From a virus, in IMG/VR virus record IMGVR_UViG_3300037847_002688, positions 13,101 to 49,720 of that record: 36,620 bases of DNA; one strand, 5' to 3'. This document shows, in pieces, positions 31,630-36,620 of the stretch. The first letter of the stretch is position 1. Each line of letters starts with the position of its first letter. A program made the translations under genes and the position numbers. A model generated the notes under the pieces. The model was not told the origin of the DNA, did not search any database, and worked only from the letters and a program-made list of their open reading frames with translations.

Positions 31630-32043
31630 CAAATATTAGAACAAATATTATAAATGTACTGGTAGCAAGGGGTTGAGAGGGTAAACTTTTTTTTGTGTTG
31701 TTTGTATATCTTGGGGTTGGTGTGTTTATTGGGGAGATTACACCACCTCTCTCCACTGCTTTCTATATAATAGTAACTGCGATGCACTCCATTTAAGGTA
31801 TCTTAGGGACGATGTAAAGCAAAGTTTCGGCATCTTATTATATATATGTAGGATAGTTAGAGATAGTTAGTGCGATGAACTGAAAATAGAAACGACATTT
31901 GTATTATGTACGCACGATTTTAGTTTGAGTACCCCGTTTGCGGATTTTGGTTTCGGTGTGCGCGTGTCGGGTCGTATATACATATATAACCCCCAACCTT
32001 TTCCTTTCTCAAAAAATTTTGTACATTGCAAAAAATTTATATT
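31630..32043. other. Divergent control region, ~410 nt, no gene seen
   Basis: It separates the leftward early block from the rightward small-gene set. It holds a GGGGAGA/TCTCTCC hairpin near 31731-31754, a direct repeat GATAGTTAG/AGATAGTTAG (31852-31870), a GC-rich alternating patch (GGTGTGCGCGTGTCGGGTCG, about 31955-31974), then an AT-rich palindromic tract TATATACATATATA. This could hold promoters or an origin. A candidate rightward promoter is TTTG (31898-31901), 19 nt, TAGTTTG (31921-31927), one base short of consensus. No iterons were found. Confidence 0.45.
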
Positions 32044-32217
32044 ATGGCTAGATCGGTAAGAAAAACAAAAAGTATTCGTGCACCTCAGGGTTTTCATTGG
32101 ATGCGTAAGGGTGTAAATCAATATAAGTTGATGAGACATAAAGGTGCTTTTGTACCTCACCCTGGTGCTAGCCTTACAGCCAAGTTTGAAATACAAGAAC
32201 AGCACAAGAATGCCTAG
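32044..32217 (+). CDS. Conserved small basic protein, 57 residues
   Basis: Start at 32044 (MARSVRKTKSIRAPQGFHWM). The pattern GFHWMRKG...YKLMRHKGAFVPHPGAS...AKFEIQEQH looks like a conserved short family in Bacteroidota phages; function unknown, possibly virion-associated. It overlaps the next gene by 8 nt (ATGCCTAG). Confidence 0.62.
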   Translation: MARSVRKTKSIRAPQGFHWMRKGVNQYKLMRHKGAFVPHPGASLTAKFEIQEQHKNA

Positions 32218-32503
32218 AGCTGTTAAACGAGATCCAAAAGTCGGTACTGGTAAAAAGCCAAAAGGTTCTGGTAGACGACTATATACAGACGAGAATCCTA
32301 AAGACACTGTTAGTATTAAGTTTGCTACTCCTTCAGACGCAAGATCGACTGTTGCAAAAGTAAAACGTATTAGTAAACCATATGCTAGAAAGATACAGAT
32401 ATTGACTGTAGGTGAGCAGCGTGCTAAGGTCATGGGTAAAAATGAAGTTGCTGGTATATTTAAGCGTGGTAAAGAATCTATAAGAAGAAGTAGAAATGCC
32501 TAA
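32210..32503 (+). CDS. Conserved basic protein, 97 residues
   Basis: Start at 32210 (MPRAVKRDPKVGTGKKPKGS), overlapping the upstream stop by 8 nt; a longer frame to 32144 would run inside the upstream gene. KKPKGSGRRLYTDENPKDT and a Lys/Arg-rich C-terminus (VAGIFKRGKESIRRSRN) stand out. I recall similar GSGRRLYTDENPKDT proteins in marine phages, without function. It may bind nucleic acid. Confidence 0.62.
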   Translation: MPRAVKRDPKVGTGKKPKGSGRRLYTDENPKDTVSIKFATPSDARSTVAKVKRISKPYARKIQILTVGEQRAKVMGKNEVAGIFKRGKESIRRSRNA

Positions 32504-32609
32504 GGCTTTAAAAAAAAAGTTATACAAAAGAGCAAAGAAGAAGTTCCCTAAAGACAAGAAGCTTCAGGACAGGTATGTATATGGAACTTTAAATAAAATC
32601 AAGAAATAA
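32496..32609 (+). CDS. Very basic small protein, 37 residues
   Basis: Begins MPKALKKKLYKRAKKKFPKD and ends GTLNKIKK; Lys makes up a large share. It overlaps the upstream gene by 8 nt (ATGCCTAA) and shares TAATG with the next one. Function unknown; nucleic-acid binding plausible from charge. Confidence 0.58.
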   Translation: MPKALKKKLYKRAKKKFPKDKKLQDRYVYGTLNKIKK

Positions 32610-32731
32610 TGTTTGGAAGTATTTACAGTATGATATACAATGTGTTTTGGATTGACGATGAGTTATGTGTTGTTGTGTGTCAAGATACTTTTGGTAACGT
32701 AATTAGTATATCATCTAGCGATGAGTATTAA
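32609..32731 (+). CDS. Small acidic protein, 40 residues
   Basis: ATG shares one base with the upstream TAA. The product (MFGSIYSMIYNVFWIDDELC...GNVISISSSDEY) is strand-like with hydrophobic and acidic parts. It overlaps the HNH gene by 11 nt. Placement supports a real gene; function unknown. Confidence 0.5.
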   Translation: MFGSIYSMIYNVFWIDDELCVVVCQDTFGNVISISSSDEY

Positions 32732-33101
32732 AGATACAAAAACAAAGCAGTTGGGGATGAATCCTGGCACTGCTTCAAATAGACTTAAGAAAAACTTATT
32801 ATTTGAGTTTGCAAAGAGATTAGATATGCACTGGTGTTATCAGTGTGGTGCAGAGATAGAAGATTGTGATGATTTTACTATAGAACACAAAACCCCTTGG
32901 CTTCATTCAGAAGATCCCAGGGGTTTATTTTTTAATATTGACAACATTGCTTTCTCTCACAAGAGCTGCAACTATAAAGCAGCTAGGAATAGGCAGGGTA
33001 AGCCTTGCCCTTCAACGACAGCTTATAGAAATGGCTGCCGATGTGAAGGATGTTTAAAGATTCAAAGTGAAGCTAGAAAAAGATGGAGTAAGAAGTCTTA
33101 G
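32721..33101 (+). CDS. HNH endonuclease
   Basis: 126 residues. CYQCG and DFTIEHKTPWLHS, then IDNIAFSHKSCNYKAARN, give the zinc-bound HNH fold (His in IEHKTPW, Asn/His in NIAFSHKSCN). A C-terminal extension, CPSTTAYRNGCRCEGC, carries more Cys and a short Arg-rich end. HNH proteins near packaging genes often act with terminase at cos sites; others are homing enzymes. No terminase is in the window, so its role is open. Its stop overlaps the opposing gene's stop. Confidence 0.85.
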   Translation: MSIKDTKTKQLGMNPGTASNRLKKNLLFEFAKRLDMHWCYQCGAEIEDCDDFTIEHKTPWLHSEDPRGLFFNIDNIAFSHKSCNYKAARNRQGKPCPSTTAYRNGCRCEGCLKIQSEARKRWSKKS

Positions 33102-33496
33102 GCTTCTGTACCAAATACCATAAACTCAACTATAGTTCCACTAGTTACAGCGTAAGCTTTTAAATCTATAGAGTTATTAGCTGGTAAAAAAGCAAACTCA
33201 CCACCTCTTAAAAGAAGAAGAATTGGATTACCAGATGTGGTAGCATCATAAACTATTACGTGATCTGTAGTAGTAGTATCTGTATTTTTTATATATACAT
33301 AAGCAGGAGCTGTAAAGTCTGCTGCTGTGTGTATTGTAACCTGACCAGATGCTGTACCTTTAGCTGTAGATGTTATTGCTTTACGAGCTAAACCTGTAGT
33401 TGCTGTTGCAGATATAGATTTGTTTAAACTTAGGCTTAAAGACTGAGATGTTAAGTCTGAGCTTGATATTGTTAATTTTGTTGTTACTGTTGCCAT
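33098..33496 (-). CDS. Ser/Thr-rich virion protein, 132 residues
   Basis: Beta-rich, full of Ser, Thr and Ala (MATVTTKLTISSSDLTSQSL...), with GGEFAFLPANNSIDLKAYA and a C-terminal strand EFMVFGTEA. Composition and position next to fibre genes suggest a capsid-decoration or tail-associated protein. No enzyme motif. It is convergent with the HNH gene and shares TTAG stops with it. Confidence 0.55.
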   Translation of the reverse strand: MATVTTKLTISSSDLTSQSLSLSLNKSISATATTGLARKAITSTAKGTASGQVTIHTAADFTAPAYVYIKNTDTTTTDHVIVYDATTSGNPILLLLRGGEFAFLPANNSIDLKAYAVTSGTIVEFMVFGTEA

Positions 33497-33520
33497 TTTA
33501 TTTTAAATTATGTGTGTTTG

Positions 33521-33528
33521 CAAATATA
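33521..33528 (-). promoter_or_regulatory. Leftward -7 box (TATATTTG) before the virion gene
   Basis: Read leftward TATATTTG is a full -7 match 25 nt before ATG 33496, preceded by AATAATTTT, similar to the motif at other leftward promoters. No clear TTTG at -33. Confidence 0.5.
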
Positions 33529-33543
33529 TAAAATTATTTTTAT

Positions 33544-33834
33544 TTAACTGACTTTTACTATACCTCTATCACTATATAACAAACCACTTGTTGAAGGAGC
33601 TCGAGTTGGAAGATTACTGCAGTCTATCTCTGTTGCTATTTCGTTACTAGCAATATATCTTCTAAGCTCGTCAATATCTTCTTTTAATAATTGTATTTGA
33701 TATATAAGAGCAGCCTCTCCTTCAAAAGCTTCAAGCTCTGTGTGTTTATTATTATCATATTTAGCTTTTAAGTTAGCTAAATCACTTCCTGTTTTGCTGT
33801 GTATTGTTCCCGCTTTTCTTGATGCTAGTGCCAT
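33544..33834 (-). CDS. Small coiled-coil virion-associated protein, 96 residues
   Basis: Helical centre (LIYQIQLLKEDIDELRRYIASN) with coiled-coil spacing, polar ends. It follows the fibre gene by 1 nt (33834 against 33836), so it is translationally linked. Probably a fibre partner or assembly factor; this is inference. Confidence 0.5.
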   Translation of the reverse strand: MALASRKAGTIHSKTGSDLANLKAKYDNNKHTELEAFEGEAALIYQIQLLKEDIDELRRYIASNEIATEIDCSNLPTRAPSTSGLLYSDRGIVKVS

Positions 33835-33835
33835 G

Positions 33836-35473
33836 TTATATTTTTGCTATAGTTAATTTTCCTCCGTATACCTCTTCACTAGATGTCTGCGCTAACTCTA
33901 TTAATATATAATTAGTAGCATCAGAGTTTACGTCAGTTATATTTATTTGTGTTCCAATATTACCAGTTCCTTTACTTGTCACTGTTTTGCTATTAACATC
34001 AGCTTCATAAACAGTAACAGCAGATGTTCCGCTACCATAAATATCTACATGTGTAGCTTTAAATCCAGGAGGTATATCTACATAAGCAAAAAGCTTTGCT
34101 GTACTAAAAGACTCTAGCCATCTATCACTACCAGTATCATCAATCATTGCAGGCCTACCAATATCATCTGGCATAAAGTCACTTGGTAGTATCTTTACGT
34201 ATGTTATACCAGGTAAAACATTACCAGTTACATCTAAGTCTTGAGATATAGTTACTTTATCATCCTCAACTGTAACAACAGTTACTTCTCCACCACCACC
34301 TGCTGATGATGTGTTAGCTCTAATTTGAACTGTACCGTTTGCAGCTCTATTAGATAATATTACTACATCGCTATTAGCGGCTAACATAATTCTATTTGTG
34401 CCACCAGCATCAAGATATTGTACAGAAGAGGATCCGCTACCTCCAGCATTATCAGCCTCAAGAACAAGATCTGATCCAGAGTTTAATTCTACGTTAGAGT
34501 TACTACCATCAATATTTATAGTCCCTCCTGCCATGTTTACTATTCCGTCCTCTTGAACAGAAAAAACTACTGAATTTGCATTATTTAGTATTTTAAACTT
34601 TTGATTGCTCTCATCATTATCAGAGTCAAGCTTTACTGCTACCTCACCATCAGAAGTTATAGTTACATCTGCATCAGTAGCTCCTGCTATTCCTTGTGCG
34701 TTAGTGGCTAGTGTTGCTGTAGCAGCATTACCAGTTGTGCTTTGATTTAGTGTAGGTACATTGTTAGCGTGTATAGTTCCTGCACCATCTGACGTTAAAT
34801 CTACAGGTATAGCATCTACGACTAGGTCTATAGTACCATCAGCATCTTCATACGTTGCAGATATTCTTGTTTCTGTATTCCCAGAAAACATTGCACCAAC
34901 AATATCCTGAACCTCTTCATTTGTAAGCTGAGTGTTTGTATCCGCTGTCATGTCATCTACCACAAGATCAATAGTACCATCACTGTCTTCATAAGTTGCA
35001 CTTATTCTAGTCTCAGTATTAGATGTAAACATAGCACCTACTATGTCTTGAACTTCTTCAGTGGTAAGTTGTGTATTTGTGTCTGTAGCTACAAGATCTA
35101 TTGTACCATCAGCATCTTGATAAGTAACGGTAATGTTGGTTTCAGTATTGCTGCTAAACATTGCACCAACAATATCTTGTACTTGCTCTGAAGTTAATAC
35201 TGTATCAGAGGCACTAAGTTCAACTTCTGAAACCTCGTTACTTTTAAAGTATAGCTTTCCGTCTGCAGATTTAATATAGACTACACCACCATCTCCATCT
35301 GCTGGAGTTGATGGTACTGATGATGATTCTTTTATCTTTACAGAGTCAGCTTTAATATCCCCGTAAAAATCAAAAAGGCTACGTTGTAGTAGCCCTTTCT
35401 TAAAAATCCTCATCACTCTTCGACCATAGTCGGTGACTACCTCACCTATACCATTTTTCTTTGGTGATTTCAT
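33836..35473 (-). CDS. Tail-fibre-like protein with triplicated repeat, 545 residues
   Basis: N-terminus with a GEVVTDYGRRVMRIFKKG segment, then GVVYIKSADGKLYFKS, typical of fibre stalks. A repeat of about 42 residues occurs three times (94-131, 136-173, 183-221) with the core EVQDIVGAMF..NTET.I..TYEDADGTIDLVV, well known from marine phage fibres. The central part is beta-rich and Gly/Ser/Asn-rich, and the C-terminal part (about 420-545) may form the distal adhesin. Likely binds the host surface. Very short gaps to both neighbours. Confidence 0.78.
   Translation of the reverse strand: MKSPKKNGIGEVVTDYGRRVMRIFKKGLLQRSLFDFYGDIKADSVKIKESSSVPSTPADGDGGVVYIKSADGKLYFKSNEVSEVELSASDTVLTSEQVQDIVGAMFSSNTETNITVTYQDADGTIDLVATDTNTQLTTEEVQDIVGAMFTSNTETRISATYEDSDGTIDLVVDDMTADTNTQLTNEEVQDIVGAMFSGNTETRISATYEDADGTIDLVVDAIPVDLTSDGAGTIHANNVPTLNQSTTGNAATATLATNAQGIAGATDADVTITSDGEVAVKLDSDNDESNQKFKILNNANSVVFSVQEDGIVNMAGGTINIDGSNSNVELNSGSDLVLEADNAGGSGSSSVQYLDAGGTNRIMLAANSDVVILSNRAANGTVQIRANTSSAGGGGEVTVVTVEDDKVTISQDLDVTGNVLPGITYVKILPSDFMPDDIGRPAMIDDTGSDRWLESFSTAKLFAYVDIPPGFKATHVDIYGSGTSAVTVYEADVNSKTVTSKGTGNIGTQINITDVNSDATNYILIELAQTSSEEVYGGKLTIAKI
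34811..35194 (-). repeat. Three tandem coding repeats in the fibre gene
   Basis: Three units of roughly 126 nt each encode the VQDIVGAMF/DGTIDLV modules. They differ mainly at synonymous sites, suggesting old duplication with selection on protein rather than recent slippage. Confidence 0.75.
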
Positions 35474-35479
35474 TTAGAT

Positions 35480-36265
35480 TTACTTTTTCATTTTCGCACC
35501 GTACATTGCTTTCTTCTTCATCTTAGCACCATACATAGCTTTTTTCTTCATCTTAGCACCATACATAGCTTTCTTCATAGAACCACCGTACATCATTTTG
35601 TCTTTAACTTTACCTCCATGCTTTAGCATTTTGTCGTCTTTCTTCATACTCTCCATCATCTCTTTACTTCCCATACGACCACCTATTTTCATGTAACCCA
35701 TTTTATTTCGTACACTTGTTGGTAGCTTAGATAAGCCTTTAGCTTCTGAAGGAACTGGTTTTAATTTACCACCTTTCTTCATCATTTTCATTTTACCCAT
35801 TGCTGCACCGCCTGGTGCTTTTTTTACTGCTTTCATTTTTTTTGTTTTTACGGGTGCAATCATTATAGCTAGAGCACCACCATGTTTAGCTTTATCTTCT
35901 CCTGTTTTACGTTTAATCATTTTTTTTGTAGTACCATCAGCCATCATTCTTTCGTATACCTCTCCAAATCCAACACTTGCTCTAGACTTTTTATTAGCCA
36001 TAGCTCTCTTAGTTGCATCTTGATCTTTTTTCTGCTGCTCTCTAAACTTTTTCATTTCAACAGATTTCTTAGCGGACTCCCCTGCAGAAGCTAATCCAGA
36101 CATTCCAGGACTCATAGCTTTTTTAGCTTTAGCAGCTTCTCTTCTAGCTTTTAAGTCTGCCTCTCTTTTAGCTCTATTTTTAGCTCTTAACTCTTGTAAA
36201 GCAGTTTTTTTAGCTAACTCCTCCGCTTGTTTTTTTGCTCTTCTTTTTTTTAAAAGTTTCACCAT
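35480..36265 (-). CDS. Very basic Lys/Met-rich repeat protein, 261 residues
   Basis: Start at 36265 (MVKLLKKRRAKKQAEELAKK), 1 nt after the upstream stop; an earlier ATG at 36289 would overlap the upstream gene by 23 nt. N-terminal half: charged helix of Lys/Arg/Ala/Glu. C-terminal half: Lys-Met-Gly-rich with KHGG, KKGG and KIGG elements and three perfect AMYGAKMKK units at the end. Strong positive charge suggests contact with the packaged DNA or RNA; no family-based function is known to me. Confidence 0.62.
   Translation of the reverse strand: MVKLLKKRRAKKQAEELAKKTALQELRAKNRAKREADLKARREAAKAKKAMSPGMSGLASAGESAKKSVEMKKFREQQKKDQDATKRAMANKKSRASVGFGEVYERMMADGTTKKMIKRKTGEDKAKHGGALAIMIAPVKTKKMKAVKKAPGGAAMGKMKMMKKGGKLKPVPSEAKGLSKLPTSVRNKMGYMKIGGRMGSKEMMESMKKDDKMLKHGGKVKDKMMYGGSMKKAMYGAKMKKKAMYGAKMKKKAMYGAKMKK
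35483..35575 (-). repeat. 30-nt tandem coding repeat (AMYGAKMKK)
   Basis: Three adjacent 30-nt units encode AMYGAKMKKK. A more degenerate unit (MMYGGSMKK) precedes them. The units are nearly identical in DNA, so copy number may vary by slippage. Confidence 0.8.
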
Positions 36266-36266
36266 T

Positions 36267-36590
36267 TTATATTTCTTCTGTCCCTTCAAGGACGTTGTAA
36301 AATTTATTAATCAACCTATGTGTTTTACTTGTTACACGATATTGGTTCGGTTGATTTGAGTTCCAAGCTCGTTTTTCAAAAACAAATATGTAGTCACGTT
36401 TAACCAACTCAGGAAACATCCTATCGTTAAAGTTTTTACTAACGTACATGTTTTCTCGTATAAACCTTTTGGTAAAAGATCCTTTCTCATCATTTATAAA
36501 AAGAAGGAACCTCATCTGGTTATCCGTAAGGTCGTACTTTCTTTGAAAGGAGTACAAGGTATCACTGAGATACTTCAGGTAATTCCTCAT
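36267..36590 (-). CDS. MarR-like winged-helix protein, 107 residues
   Basis: LTDNQMRFLLFINDEKGSFTKRFIRENMYVSKNFNDRMFPELVKRDYIFVFEKR (21-74) has the helix-helix-wing pattern of MarR-type domains, followed by YRVTSKTHRLINKFYNVL. It lacks extra ligand-binding parts. Probably a phage transcription regulator, though similar wHTH proteins sit in virion gene blocks of Bacteroidota phages. Its promoter lies just upstream. Confidence 0.65.
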   Translation of the reverse strand: MRNYLKYLSDTLYSFQRKYDLTDNQMRFLLFINDEKGSFTKRFIRENMYVSKNFNDRMFPELVKRDYIFVFEKRAWNSNQPNQYRVTSKTHRLINKFYNVLEGTEEI

Positions 36591-36610
36591 TGTCTTAGAT
36601 TAAATTAGGT

Positions 36611-36618
36611 CAAAGATA
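36611..36618 (-). promoter_or_regulatory. Leftward -7 box (TATCTTTG) at the window edge
   Basis: Read leftward TATCTTTG matches TAnnTTTG and lies 20 nt before ATG 36590. The -33 region falls outside the window. It would drive the whole leftward virion block. Confidence 0.5.
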
Positions 36619-36620
36619 AT

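Noticed and set aside
31867-32433. 188-codon minus-strand frame
   Set aside because: It is antisense to two real plus-strand genes and crosses the control region; codon use is unlike the phage's genes.

Overview
The window is part of the genome of a tailed double-stranded DNA phage that probably infects a Bacteroidota host, most likely a marine or freshwater flavobacterium. The evidence is the low GC (about 30-35% where counted), the near absence of Shine-Dalgarno sequences, several promoters of the Bacteroidota type (TTTG, 19-21 nt, TAnnTTTG), and protein families typical of Bacteroidota phages. No terminase, portal, major capsid, integrase or tRNA gene is visible. Virion genes reach both edges, so the head genes probably lie outside the window.

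Layout. (1) 3-16866, plus strand: four virion genes. They are a giant tail/stabilisation-like protein cut by the window edge, two internal-virion-type proteins, and a 2420-residue polyvalent protein with a metallopeptidase motif and a methyltransferase-like domain. The block ends at a strong terminator (16991-17018). (2) 17161-24588, minus strand: replication and recombination. It holds a PAPS-reductase-like ATP pyrophosphatase, two probable PD-(D/E)XK nucleases, an NMAD1/DUF1599-like protein, DnaB helicase, a primosomal-type protein, an SSB-like protein, a small HTH protein, a RecE-like exonuclease and an ERF annealing protein, plus small unknowns. (3) 24652-30905, minus strand: about 25 tiny unknown early genes, many carrying an almost identical AT-rich leader just before ATG. 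Three GC-richer, non-coding, foldable islands lie among them. (4) 30983-31580: a non-coding island of about 600 nt, transcribed leftward from the best early promoter type, with nested stems, a clear pseudoknot and a GC hairpin at its end. (5) 31630-32043: the divergent control region. (6) 32044-33101, plus strand: five small overlapping genes ending in an HNH endonuclease. (7) 33098-36590, minus strand: a Ser/Thr-rich virion protein, a small coiled-coil protein, a tail-fibre-like protein with a triplicated repeat, a very basic Lys/Met-rich repeat protein and a MarR-like winged-helix protein.

The leftward early transcript appears to run from about 31580 through the structured RNA and the small genes into the recombination and replication genes. 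Additional promoters near 27.7 kb and 24.6 kb help. These promoters share a palindromic motif containing AAATTATTTTACAT or a close variant. The rightward late block and the leftward early block meet at 17161-17164, where two opposing stop codons share TTAG. The same arrangement recurs at 33098-33101.

The most unusual content is the set of structured non-coding islands in the early region, above all the roughly 600-nt one. Its size and layout recall giant ornate phage RNAs (GOLLD/ROOL class), but membership in a known family cannot be judged from sequence reading alone. Many small genes shorter than 60 codons were recovered by hand translation and are listed.
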